From Siphonodentalium dalli (taxonomy: Eukaryota; Mollusca; Scaphopoda; Gadilida; Siphonodentaliidae), in NCBI GenBank assembly GCA_032622095.1, contig CP136063.1, positions 267,089,426-267,153,425 on the forward strand: a stretch of 64,000 bases of DNA, in the 5' to 3' direction. Below, one piece after another: positions 46,987 to 57,765 of this stretch (the stretch's first letter is position 1; each line of letters starts with the position of its first letter). The notes beneath the pieces were generated by a model, which was not told where the DNA came from, made no database searches, and saw only the letters and a program-made list of their open reading frames with translations. Both the position numbers and the translations under genes were made by a program.

Positions 46987-48154
46987 TGCAAAGGACTCCT
47001 TTCATGGAACAGCGATTTCCCTGACGAAGCATTTGTCAACAAACAACCATGGGTGTGAAAGGACACATGTGACTCTCGTTGCGGCAAGATCTGCAAATGC
47101 CACCATTCCATCGAGTTTTTCTATCGTCAAACCTGTAGCCCTTCGTAATGCAGATTTGGTTGTCCCACCAGTTGACAGTTGTGTACGGCCTGATGGAAAA
47201 TCATTCATATTAGCTACAGATGAAGAAGATGAATGGTTGAATCGAGTTGCAGAAGCTATCACACATGGAATGCGCCAGGATGATGAACAACTTCAATGGT
47301 CGGCATTTTATTCGAAGAAACGGGCCAGTGCATCACTTAGACCAGCAGCTATAATTGGTATGTTACCAATATTTAGAGAGAGTACAAACTCCGTCTCGAT
47401 GATAATGCATGCAATGGATGTAGCAAAAAAGGCAATCTGCCATCTTAACCCAGGTCAGGTACCAGTGATTGCTATGGACCAGCCACTCTTCAGTTTAGCT
47501 AAGCAACTACAGTGGATATTTCCAGACCGATTTGGTGAAAAACAGATAATTGTGATGTTAGGATGTATGCACGTGGAGATGGCGTTACTGTCAGATCTGG
47601 GTCGGTGGCTGCGTGGCTCTGGATAGAGTAATATGCTTCTTCGTCCGAACTTGACAACATCTGGTAGGTGTGATTCGTTGCTTTCGGGGAAAAAATCAAG
47701 AAATCTAGCTACGCCCATCAAGTTACAGTGGCTGCACTACACGAACTTAAGAAGAGAGCTTACACTACCAGCATCAGTATTTCAAATGCGGATGCCACGC
47801 TGTGGTGCACAGATAACGCTAGAGATCATCCTCAGTTCATGTACTGGAATACCGTCATTGAGTTAGAAACTCTGTTGAGTTTGTACGTGTGGTCATTGAG
47901 AATGGGAGATTTTCCGCTGTATCTGGATTGCTTGGATCGCATGATGCCATGGGTTTTCGCTTTCGATCATGTACACTATTCACGTTATCTCACCATACAT
48001 ATCAGGGATATGACACAATTGGAACATCAACACCCAACTGTTCACAAGGAGTTCATATGGAAGGCAAGGTTGGGGTACAGCGATCGAACCGTAAGTTCTC
48101 CGTATAATATAATTAGACCAATCACATGAGCAATCAAACAAAGTCATCAAACAG

Positions 48155-48449
48155 GTCAGGGAGAATCCAAAATCGATGTACTAAACCTCGATTTGTATAA
48201 AAAACCTCGTTCGAGGTTCTTCGAGATCATGTGGCCACTGGTCAAAATACGCACCCATGATATAAGGGGAAACACTCTAAACCAAATATGATACTAATGC
48301 CAGTATGGAAGTAGTAATATAGTGTGGAGTATTTCATCTTGCACTATGGTAGTGAGTCCGTGTAACTGATCACATGATCTCGAAGAACCTCGATCGAGGT
48401 TTTTAACACAAATCGAGGTTTAGTACATCAATTTTGGGTTCTCCCTGAC
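48155..48449. mobile_element. 295-bp MITE with 80-bp inverted termini, inserted in the gene relic
   Basis: GTCAGGGAGAATCCAAAATC at the left is inverted as GGGTTCTCCCTGAC at the right. The arms extend about 80 bp (GTACTAAACCTCGATTTGT, GAGGTTCTTCGAGATCATGTG). The host reading frame DQSHEQSNKVIKQ ends at 48154 and VKGDGGAVGLTENP resumes at about 48452, so the insertion point is known to within three bases. This is a clean filled-site example. Confidence 0.92.
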
Positions 48450-49646
48450 CCGTCAAAGGTGACGGCGGTGCAGTTGGATTGACGGAAAACCCTGTAGCAT
48501 TCGAAAGGTGGATGTCAGTAGGACCAGAATTCGCTAGGATCACAGGTGAGTTTGAGTGTGTAGGAATTCCGGATAGTATACTGAGAATCAAGAGTCATCA
48601 GAGAAGACACAGAAGTAGTGTTTTCTGAAAGATCTCTCTGATCTTGTCACCACCTTTGAAGATGTTGGGAATCCTTGTATGGAGGAGAGCAGTGATTTGT
48701 TCCGCCTTGATAATTTAAACTGCCAACCCCCAAATGCTGTGACAACATTTAGAACTGCACACTCAATAGGACGGAAGAATTATAACGATTTTGTAGATCA
48801 GAGAATTGCAAACGGCAGAGCTATAGACAACATCCCGCTGACAGATCCAATAAAGAAGTTGTCACTTCCCACCTTCAGTACTGTTGTAGACCACGATAGT
48901 CTACTAAACAACAAGACAAGACGAGACAGTTTGAAGAATGACTGCCTCCTTTCCTCTCGATTGTATGTCAGGTGAGAGACGGCAACCTTGACCAGTTTTT
49001 CTCACATGAAAATCAATCCAGTCCACCTGTCTTATCTTGTCAAGGTAAACTCAAAAGTGGGAACAAATCGGACCTTCTATCTTGCTTAGAACCACTAGTT
49101 TGAATAGCAGCTGGAGATAAAGGTCCTTCAGTGTCAATAATTGTTCTTGATGGGGCAGAATTGTGAACATGGTCAAACCTCGAGTGCCATCTACGCCTGC
49201 TGACTATGCAGATAAGACCTTCATACCTTATATATTGTCAGTCGTCGAAAAGGTTGAAAGGCTTGATTTGGTATGGGATATAGGTACCTGGAAACCAGTC
49301 TGAAGTCAGGATTGAGAGAATGTCGGGTCAGTGTGATGTTCTGAGGAATTATGGGAACAAAGAAGAGTTGTTCGCCTTCTTGTCAAACCGTCTGTTAAAA
49401 CATGAGTTCCCCAAACAAAGAGTTATTCATCACGAAAGGTGGCAATGTTATAAATACACATGGAGGGAACATGCAATGAAGGTATCGACCCTTGTGGTCA
49501 TGAAGAGGCAGACAGTAGAATGTTACTCCATGCTGTTGCACACGGAATTTCAAATGGACATTCGCGAATACAAATACGAACGGTTGACACCGACGTTGTA
49601 GTTCTCGCTGTTTCAATTGCCAACGAACTTCACATCACTGAAATTT

Positions 49647-49875
49647 AGATATGTCCAATTTTTGAAACGACTTGCAAATGTAACTTTGTATTTCCTAATG
49701 TAAAAAAAAAGGGCGCATTTGTAACCGGTTTACTGGTCGCAGCTAACGTACGAGCAAACGTACAGTCGACTTTGAACAAAATCGACTTGGAAAAAAATGC
49801 ACGACGTATTTGTAACCCAGTAACTGGTTACAATTGCGTCGTATTATTTTTCTGCACCAAAATCTGCCATATATG
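49647..49875. mobile_element. 229-bp insertion with 9-bp target duplication in the nuclease-like domain
   Basis: CTGAAATTT occurs at 49638-49646 and again at 49876-49884. Removing the material between restores a continuous family motif (HITEI then WVAFGVGKNF). The insert has weak inverted ends (GATATGTCC / GCCATATAT) and two TTTGTAACC...ACTGGT words inside. An 8- or 9-bp duplication suggests a hAT- or Mutator-type origin (inference). Confidence 0.8.
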
Positions 49876-50559
49876 CTGAAATTTGGGTGGCCTTTGGTGT
49901 TGGAAAGAATTTCCGATATATACCAGCACACGAAATTGCATTGTCATTAGGTCCGAATAAATCGAAGGCCTTGCTTGGATTCCTTGCTTTAACGGGATCA
50001 GATACAACATCTGCACTATCCGGTAAAGGGAAGAAATCTACATGGGAATCATACCCGGAACTCACAGAAGCATGTTTGTCTATCAGCAGACACCCACCGA
50101 TTCTCGACGATAAGCATTTGAAGATTTTGAACACTTCATGGTCCTTTTGTTTTCAAAAACCTGCGAATCATTGACGGTGAATGAGGCCAGAAGATTACTG
50201 TTTCCAAAAACGCAGATCGCTTGATAATATCCGACCAACACTATGTGCCCTCATCGAACATATCAGGTGCTCAGTATTCCAAGCTGGATTTGTGTGGCGA
50301 CAAGCTACTGTATCAACTCAGAATATGCCGAGTCCATTAGATTGGGTGTGGAAATCATCATGCTCCGGTGGTTATGAACCCTTATGGACTGAATTACCAC
50401 AAGCGAGTGATGCATGCTATGAACTCATCAGGTGTGGCTGCAAAAAGGCTTGCAGGAGTTTATGTAAATGTTCAAAAGCAAACTTGAGCTGCACTGCTTT
50501 GTGTGTTTGTGGTGGACAATGTTATGTTGCGGACAATGACCTAACTAGAAACATGTGAT

Positions 50560-51564
50560 GTCACTGTTTATTTGTCATCTAAAGATGTGCGGCATCACTA
50601 TTGTTAATGATACTACTTTTACCTTTCTTTCTGGTACTCAACTTGACAGTACAATTCCTTTTATGTCAAACATGGAAGCATTCCATTTGTGCAAACACAA
50701 TTGATATAGTTATTTTTTCAACATGTTGGGACAAATTCACATGTAATGGCAAAGATAGATCCATAGTGTTTTCGACCGATAAACGCTCTCTATTGAACTG
50801 TTTCCCATTAAGTTCCATCAACATTTCCACAATGATCCAAGCAACCCAATGAGTACAATATTATTCATCAACTCATTCTTAGATATTCTTAGATAGTTCG
50901 GTCAAACTAATACTAAAAGAACATTACTTTTATATTCATATAATACCCAGAAAATAGACACTGCGGTAATTGATAAATATGCTACAAAACTCACAAATAT
51001 TCTCATCTGTTGGATGTTTCACAAACAATCTGGATTAGAGTATATATCAAATGAGTTCTCTTCATATTAAATTCAACAAAACCACTCCTATCTATACAAA
51101 TTTCCAAAAAAAAAAAAAAACAAAAAAAAAAATTGTGGCGAAAAATCGAACCCGAAAAAAAGATAAATCAATATTTTTTTATTCCCAACTAAGCCTCAGG
51201 ACTTCTGAAATGGATTATATTTCGAAAACTGCTTTGGAAAACCATAAACTATGACTGAATGTTATTTTTTTTAATTTTACAACAAATCGCCTTTTTTAGG
51301 GGGTGTTCTACTTCCGGTGAATTTTTTTCCAGGTTCCACTCATTGAAAAGCTGGAACCAGCTATATTCTCATTTAGAATATGTTAAACTACACCTTTGCC
51401 AATTTTGGTGCTTCTATCAAAAAGTGAATGATTTTTATGTTTTCATGTAATTAGCCCCCCCCCCCCCCACTGTAAGCCAAACCTAGATCTGCCCTTATTC
51501 CATTGGGCAAACATACTACACCCTTCTATGGCAACACTATTTACTTTGACCTTGTAATCCAGTG
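50560..51564. other. Intergenic AT-rich sequence
   Basis: Nothing recognised. A-runs lie near 51107-51132 and a C-run of about 13 bases near 51456-51469. A terminal inverted repeat marking the end of the upstream gene relic was sought here and not found. Confidence 0.45.
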
Positions 51565-51672
51565 CATCCTATTTTATATGCAAGACACCCTATGGGAGAT
51601 ATATGAAAGAGAATGCACTGGCACAGGATAAATAATGCTGCACCGGTGCAGCTCCTGTCATGAAAGGGTTAA
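51565..51672. mobile_element. Remnant of a piggyBac-like hairpin MITE
   Basis: A degraded palindromic module (CAGTGCATCCTATTTTATAT ... GAAAGAGAATGCACTGGCAC) is followed by GCTGCACCGGTGCAGCTCCT and ends CATGAAAGGGTTAA. That end matches the terminus of the elements at 56712-56967 and 61179-61669. The other terminus is missing. Confidence 0.65.
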
Positions 51673-51711
51673 TGATTCACAGCACTGACCCCCCTGAGTC
51701 CTGAGATTATG

Positions 51712-52100
51712 GTGCTGGACATTTGAATGAGGTGCACAGAGGATGAATTTAGTCCTTCTGGGGACCTATTTTCTTTGGCCTTTTTTACTCTGGAAAGTAT
51801 CTTTATACCAATTGAACAAGATTTTTAGTTTCTTCAGTTCACAAATATTCTTTTTCTTTTTAAGTTTAGTTTCTCTATATCCCCAAATTCAATGACACAT
51901 TGCATAATCGAGGTACCCAATGGGTGTACATCACAATATTCACCATCTGGGAACTTTAATCTGAGTCTAGGTCTACCATAGCAGATGAGGTCATGCAGAA
52001 TGAGGTCCCCAGAGGATGAACTTGGTGACGCTAGCCCACTGTGTTGTGTAGAGTTACTAAATTGACCCTCAGGGGACCTTGTTCTGCAGATATCCCACAT
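51712..52100. mobile_element. MITE family G, copy 1 (diverged)
   Basis: Shares with the later copies the words AATGAGGTCCCCAGAGGATGA, GGGTGTACATCACAATATTCAC and CTCAGGGGACC, and ends near TTGTTCTGCAGAT. The full family has inverted ends GCAGAATGAGGTCCCCAGAG. This copy is eroded at its left end. Confidence 0.65.
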
Positions 52101-52299
52101 CATATTCTCAAGTCTGGCTGCACTGAAGACTTTGTTTCAATTGAGATAATATAGTTCTGTCTTCAATTGAGCAATTAAAACAAGAGATTGCACCATGGAC
52201 ACTGGGATACCCCCATGTTGAAAATTGACATATGGGCAGGTCAGAAACCAAATTGTGAAAAAAATGTGATGAACGAACAAATTACTTGACAATTCTAAC

Positions 52300-52645
52300 G
52301 AACGACGGATGGAAATCCTACATTTTCAGATAAAGAAAGAGGGATAACTCTTGAATGGAGTATGTGAACAACGTCAATTAACACTCTTTTGAAAGCCCTC
52401 ATGATGCCAAACCTGCATACCAAATTCCATTGAGATCCGATAACCCATGGTTGAGATATATGAGCAGACAGACAGAAAATCCAACATTTTCAGATAAACA
52501 AAGAGGGATAACTCTTGGATGGAAAAAGTGAACAACATCAATGAACGCTCTTTTGAAAGCCCTCCTAATGACCAACCTGCAAACCAAATTTTTTTGGGAT
52601 CCAATCACTCATGGTTGAGATATATAAGTGGACGGACAGATGCAT
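52300..52645 (-). repeat. 174-bp tandem pair
   Basis: ACATTTTCAGATAAA at 52320 and 52494 starts two diverged units. Each continues with GAGGGATAACTCTTG, GAACAAC, CTCTTTTGAAAGCCCTC and CATGGTTGAGATATA. The minus-strand frames at 52374-52608 are by-products. Confidence 0.88.
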
Positions 52646-53080
52646 GTAATCCAGTATACACCTCATCTTTTGGGATGGAGGTATAATAACAACAACCAAA
52701 GATTCCACATATAATTGGTATGTCCATGGGAAAGGTGAACACAGTTAAACTTTTCTAAAAAATATATTTTAATGGAATAAAAGCTATTGCATATTTGTCT
52801 CTGGGGAAAAATACATCGTTCTATATCACTAGCACCAATACCACAGGTTAAACACAAGCATATAACAATGATAGGTATGATTAAATTACTGTTCAGACAA
52901 TGCTGAAGGTTATAGAAAATGTCAACAGTTACTGGAAATGAACAATTAAGATGATTTCTAAATTTGCTTGTTGGATACAATGAGTATTCAACAATAAAGG
53001 TATATTTAAGAAATAAATACATGCTGTGTATACGTAGTATAATTTGACTACAAAAAGAACATCCTGTGATCCAATGATCC
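52646..53080. other. Intergenic sequence, nothing recognised
   Basis: A 139-codon minus-strand frame (52663-53082) has hydrophobic stretches but no recognisable family, and it is embedded in repeat-rich DNA. I do not call a gene. Confidence 0.4.
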
Positions 53081-54640
53081 AATTTGACTCACACACTAAT
53101 GCACTGTCTGTCTATTTGACTCACACACTAATGCACTGTCTGTCTATTTGACTCACACACTAATGCACTGTCTGTCTATTTGACTCACACACTAATGCAC
53201 TGTCTGTCTATTTGACTCACACACTAATGCACTGTCTGTCTATTTGACTCACACACTAATGCACTGTCTGTCTATTTGACTCACACACTAATGCACTGTC
53301 TGTCTATTTGACTCACACACTAATGCACTGTCTGTCTATTTGACTCACACACTAATGCACTGTCTGTCTATTTGACTCACACACTAATGCACTGTCTGTC
53401 TATTTGACTCACACACTAATGCACTGTCTGTCTATTTGACTACACACACTAATGCACTGTCTGTCTATTTGACTCACACACTAATGCACTGTCTGTCTAT
53501 TTGACTCACACACTAATGCACTGTCTGTCTATTTGACTCACACACTAATGCACTGTCTGTCTATTTGACTACACACACTAATGCACTGTCTGTCTATTTG
53601 ACTCACACACTAATGCACTGTCTGTCTATTTGACTACACACACTAATGCACTGTCTGTCTATTTGACTCACACACTAATGCACTGTCTGTCTATTTGACT
53701 CACACACTAATGCACTGTCTGTCTATTTGACTACACACACTAATGCACTGTCTGTCTATTTGACTCACACACTAATGCACTGTCTGTCTATTTGACTACA
53801 CACACTAATGCACTGTCTGTCTATTTGACTCACACACTAATGCACTGTCTGTCTATTTGACTCACACACTAATGCACTGTCTGTCTATTTGACTACACAC
53901 ACTAATGCACTGTCTGTCTATTTGACTCACACACTAATGCACTGTCTGTCTATTTGACTACACACACTAATGCACTGTCTGTCTATTTGACTCACACACT
54001 AATGCACTGTCTGTCTATTTGACTCACACACTAATGCACTGTCTGTCTATTTGACTACACACACTAATGCACTGTCTGTCTATTTGACTCACACACTAAT
54101 GCACTGTCTGTCTATTTGACTACACACACTAATGCACTGTCTGTCTATTTGACTCACACACTAATGCACTGTCTGTCTATTTGACTACACACACTAATGC
54201 ACTGTCTGTCTATTTGACTCACACACTAATGCACTGTCTGTCTATTTGACTCACACACTAATGCACTGTCTGTCTATTTGACTCACACACTAATGCACTG
54301 TCTGTCTATTTGACTACACACACTAATGCACTGTCTGTCTATTTGACTACACACACTAATGCACTGTCTGTCTATTTGACTCACACACTGATGCACTGTC
54401 TGTCTATTTGACTACACACACTAATGCACTGTCTGTCTATTTGACTACACACACTAATGCACTGTCTGTCTATTTGACTACACACACTAATGCACTGTCT
54501 GTCTATTTGACTACACACACTAATGCACTGTCTGTCTATTTGACTACACACACTAATGCACTGTCTGTCTATTTGACTACACACACTAATGCACTGTCTG
54601 TCTATTTGACTCACACACTAATGCACTGTCTGTCTATTTC
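53081..54640 (+). repeat. 32/33-bp satellite array, about 48 units
   Basis: The unit TTTGACTCACACACTAATGC followed by ACTGTCTGTCTA (32 bp) alternates with a 33-bp variant that reads GACTACACACAC. The array begins with about ten 32-bp units, passes through a mixed zone, and ends with a run of 33-bp units (about 54414-54606). In that last run the length is a multiple of three, so an 11-residue repeat stays open on both strands; this is a length effect, not a gene. Confidence 0.97.
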
Positions 54641-54784
54641 TTTTCAATTTCATTTGGATTACTTTTTCTAAATTATAGTGACCGGAGGGCAGATTCTGGT
54701 TTCAGACACCCACTATAAAACAGGACAATTTTTAGCTCTGTGTTGGTATAATTTTCAACCTAATAGGCTAGCTCATATCTTCTA

Positions 54785-54965
54785 CAGTAATGCCCTAAAT
54801 AATCGACTCCTTAACCACAGCAGAATTATGGGTAACTTTTCAGGATTTAGTTGGAAATATGGCTTGTTACCATTCATCTGGCAACAAGCAATATTTCCGA
54901 AAAATCCTGAAAAGTTACCCATAATCCTGCTGTGGTTAAGGAGTCGATTATTTAGGGCAGTACTG
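54785..54965. mobile_element. Hairpin MITE family H, copy 1 (TA-flanked)
   Basis: TA|CAGTAATGCCCTAAATAATC at the left is inverted at the right as GATTATTTAGGGCAGTACTG|TA. Nearly the whole 181 bp folds into one stem, with both arms containing AACCACAGCAG and GGGTAACTTTTCAGGATT or their complements. The TA flank suggests a Tc1/mariner-type origin (inference). Confidence 0.88.
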
Positions 54966-55088
54966 TATCTGTAATGTAAAATATTATTCCCTTGTCAAAC
55001 AGCGTCTACTTTCCTTCATCTCTTCTGCAAAATTTTCAGTTTTTCTGAATTATCTCTGTTGCCTCTCGAATGAAAATAAGAATAAGTA

Positions 55089-55240
55089 TAGTAATGCTCT
55101 AAATAATCGACTCCTTAACCACAGCAGAATTATGGGTAATTTTTCAGGACTTATTCGAAGTGAGAGCGTTCCGATGAATGACAACAAGCCATATTTCCGA
55201 CAAAAGGAGGTTAAGGAGTCGATTATTTAGAACATTACTG
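55089..55240. mobile_element. Hairpin MITE family H, copy 2 (eroded)
   Basis: GTAATGCTCTAAATAATCGA at the left and its inverse GATTATTTAGAACATTACTG at the right are retained. The centre is diverged and part of one arm is missing. Confidence 0.8.
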
Positions 55241-55347
55241 TAATTCCATGTCTCTTTCTTCAACCTAACATGATTTTAACAAAAATCGTCTTTGAATCTT
55301 GATTTTTACCACAATGTGACATCCATGAGAACAGAGGCTATGACCTA

Positions 55348-55560
55348 CAGTAATGCCCTAATTAATCGACCCCTTAACCACAGCAGAATTATGGGTAACT
55401 TTTCAGGATTTAGTCGAAAATATGGCTTGTTGCCATTCATCGGAAAGCTCTCCCCAAGAGCTTTCCGATGAATGGCAACAAGCCATATTTCCGACAAAAT
55501 CCTGAAAAGTTACCCATAATTCTGCTGTGGTTAAGGGGTCGATTAATTAGGGCATTACTG
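55348..55560. mobile_element. Hairpin MITE family H, copy 3 (almost perfect 213-bp palindrome)
   Basis: Flanked by TA on each side. Arms of about 100 bp are essentially exact complements from CAGTAATGCCCTAATTAATC through GCTTGTTGCCATTCATCGG. The loop CTCTCCCCAAGAG is itself partly paired. A transcript from either strand would be a long double-stranded RNA. Confidence 0.92.
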
Positions 55561-55597
55561 TATCAGGACAAGCCTTGTACAAGCCTGCAGATAGTGC

Positions 55598-56009
55598 GTC
55601 TGTCATTTGCAGAATGAGGTCCCCTGAGGGTGAAATTGGAGATGCTATCCCACACAGTAGACTAGCATCACCAAATTCACCCTCTTGGAACCTCATTTTC
55701 CTTAGGCCTCATCTTCTGGGAAGTATCTATAGTCTAAAATTTACATTGTTTTAAATTACTTTTCCCTTCTGGGAAGTTTCTATATCCCCTAACTTGCAGA
55801 AGATAAAATGCATAATTGAGGTCAATAATGGGTGAACATCACAAACTTCAACTGGGGAACTTCTATCTGATCCAAGGTCTCCCATATCAGTTGAGGCCTA
55901 AGCAGAATGAGGTTCCCCAGAGGGTGAATTTGATGATGCTAGCCCACATTGCAGGATAGCATCACTAAATTCACCCCCTGGGGACCTCATTCTGCAAATG
56001 ACAGACTAT
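55598..56009. mobile_element. MITE family G, copy 2 (best preserved)
   Basis: GTCTGTCATTTGCAGAATGAGG at the left and CCTCATTCTGCAAATGACAGAC at the right are inverted termini. Just inside each end a stem-loop forms from the GGTGAATTTGATGATGCTAG- and GCATCACTAAATTCACC-like words. Length is about 410 bp; the interior carries GTTTCTATATCCCCTAA and GGGTGAACATCAC. Non-coding. Confidence 0.88.
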
Positions 56010-56283
56010 TTTCAGGCTTGACCTTGTATGCAGTTTTAGTCAAGGCCTTGTTACAATTCTTGTTGAAATGCCATCATTGATACACACACAGTGTGATGGT
56101 TGAAAAATGTAATGGTTTCATGCAATATCTACGGGTCGTGGTTAAGTTTACTGCACCATAAATATAGCTGTGGGTCTTAAATCTACACCGTGACATCAAT
56201 TCATGTTATTTCAAAGTTATATGATTATATACCAGTACATTTTTCTGTGTGTCTATATAGTTATGGATTGGAGTAAGCCAGAG

Positions 56284-56610
56284 TTTAGTGTGCCTGTCAT
56301 TTGCAGAATGAGATCCCCAGAGGGTGCTAGCATCAATAAATTAACCATCTGGGAACCTCATTCTGCTTAGGCCTCATTTGGGAGACATAGACTCAGTTTG
56401 AAGTTCCCAAATGGTGAATATTGTGATGTACTCCCATTGGGAACCTCGATTATGCAATGTGTCATTTTGGGGATATAGAGAAATTAAACTAAAAATGAAA
56501 TAGAATCTATGTGAAGAAGTTTATATAGTAAATTTGATAACAAAGATACTTTCCAGAGAAGATGAGACCAAAGCAGAATGAGGTCCCCAGAGAGTGAATT
56601 TGGTGATGGG
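56284..56610. mobile_element. MITE family G, copy 3 (partial)
   Basis: Starts GTCATTTGCAGAATGAGATC, with the CCTCATTCTGCTTAGGCCTC and GGGAACCTCGATTATGCAAT interior words. It ends at a second GCAGAATGAGGTCCCCAGAG at about 56574, followed by a guanine run. The right terminus is missing. Confidence 0.7.
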
Positions 56611-56711
56611 GGGGGGGGTGACTAAATTATTTTATGTATGGTGATGTCACGGCGTAAATATAATACCCATGGCTATATCTACGGTGCGGTAAATGGAGAC
56701 ACTTTGATATT

Positions 56712-56967
56712 GTAACCCTTTCATGATGGGAACTTCCTGAAATTTTGCGAAAAACCCTGTGCCAATGCATTCTCTTACATATGCGAGTCTCCCATAGGGA
56801 GCCTCCGATATAAAAGAATACATTAGCCTAACAATATTTACCTTTTTAGCCAGTGCATTATCTTATGTATGCAAACTCCCAATGGAGAGACTCGCATATA
56901 TAAGAGAATGCACTGGCACATGATTTTTAATGCTGCACCAGCTCAGTTCCTGCCATGAAAGGGTTAA
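56712..56967. mobile_element. piggyBac-like hairpin MITE (P6)
   Basis: Ends GTAACCCTTTCATGATGGGA and TGCCATGAAAGGGTTAA. It contains two palindromic modules of the CTCCCATAGGGAG loop subtype (about 56760-56829 and 56853-56922). The left TTAA has decayed to GTAA. Confidence 0.8.
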
Positions 56968-57122
56968 TTTGTCCGCCATCCAAAACATTGATTTGAGCGT
57001 TTTATACAGCAAATAATACAGAAGAAATATGAAGAAGTATATTATCTTCACAACACAAGTCACTATAACAGCCATTGTTCTAAAAAGAAATTCGGTGGAT
57101 GATGATACTTTACTGACAAGTT

Positions 57123-57680
57123 CAGGGGGGGGTCGGAAAAAAAATTCAGGCACGTACAGGCACGTATGGCATTTTTTCCCTTTCGATCATTTTTTGTACC
57201 CACCCACCCCCACCGCCAATTTTTTTTCCATTTTCGGCAGTTTTTTCCGACAATTTTTTGACACCCACCCCCCCTTTTAACACTAAAACAGAGATTTGCG
57301 GGGGGAAATTCACTGTAAACAGCTGTATATGAATTTCTGTGCATACTATTTATCATGGATTTAACATGGACATGTAAATAGGAATGAGTAATTTTGAGGT
57401 CATTCGGCCAATAAAACATGGCTGCCAGCAGCCATCTTGGATTTCAAAATTTGCAACAAAATACAACACGATAACTGCCTGCAGTCAGTTTACCAGTTAG
57501 AATTACATTATTTCTCTCATTCAAACTGATTCAAAGTGGTTTTGAAGCCCAACTCATTGCCAAAACACTAAAAACAAGCAGGATTTTTTTTTTTAGTTGC
57601 GGAAAAAATTGCTTGTTGGTGGCTTTGACCACCCACCCACCCTGGCATACGTGCCGGAAGAAATTTTTTCACCCCCCCCC
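57123..57680. mobile_element. hAT-like MITE with G-run / C-run termini
   Basis: The left end CAGGGGGGGGTCGGAAAAAA and right end TTTTTTCACCCCCCCCC are inverted. The inner GGCACGTA / TACGTGCC words continue the pairing. TGACAAGTT occurs directly outside both ends (57114-57122 and 57681-57689), consistent with a target duplication of up to 9 bp. A CAGCCATCTTGGATTTC word of the 26525-27265 repeat lies inside. The exact edge is uncertain by one or two bases because of the homopolymers. Confidence 0.75.
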
Positions 57681-57765
57681 TGACAAGTTGGGGAAATACC
57701 ATTTATAGGTATAATATTAATAGTTATATACGGCTATTTTATTTATATATGACAATATTTGCATT

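Larger units (their letters stand above)
46343..50557 (+). pseudogene. Decayed gene of a large uncharacterised family: N-terminal region, EADxR/TDTDVVVL nuclease-like domain, C-terminal CXC-like domain
   Basis: From memory, the blocks follow the order of a widespread, usually uncharacterised invertebrate and fish protein of about 1300 residues: FTTAAVDNIDYNPSSTTAKD and FHGTAISL (46915-47020); HLNPGQVPVIAMDQPLFSLA (47440-47500); LGCMHVEMALLSDLGRWLRG; MMPWVFAFDHVHYSRYLTIH (47940-48000); KGDGGAVGLTENP (48454-48495); LKNDCLLSSRL; LDQFFSHENQSSPP; HEEADSRMLLHA then IRTVDTDVVVLAV (49493-49611); VAFGVGKNFRYIPAHEIALS; and a cysteine-rich end CGCKKACRSLCKC (50430-50530). EAD and TxDTDVVVL recall FEN/PIN-type nucleases; the cysteine block resembles a tesmin/TSO1 CXC DNA-binding domain (inference). 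Lesions: a 322-bp duplication, TAG at 47624-47626, several frameshifts, and two small insertions. Function and mobility are unknown. Confidence 0.8.

Noticed and set aside
46312-50557. An intact functional gene
   Set aside because: A frame-shifting duplication, an in-frame TAG, several frame changes and two insertions make it non-functional as a single reading frame. Splicing cannot explain all of them.
52663-53082. A 139-codon minus-strand frame with hydrophobic stretches
   Set aside because: No recognisable family, no splice or start support, and it lies directly between a tandem pair and a satellite.
54381-54671. Frames encoding an 11-residue repeat (NALSVYLTTHT on plus, QIDRQCISVCS on minus)
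   Set aside because: Created by the 33-bp satellite units, whose length is a multiple of three. No start context, no neighbouring coding sequence, and both strands are open equally.
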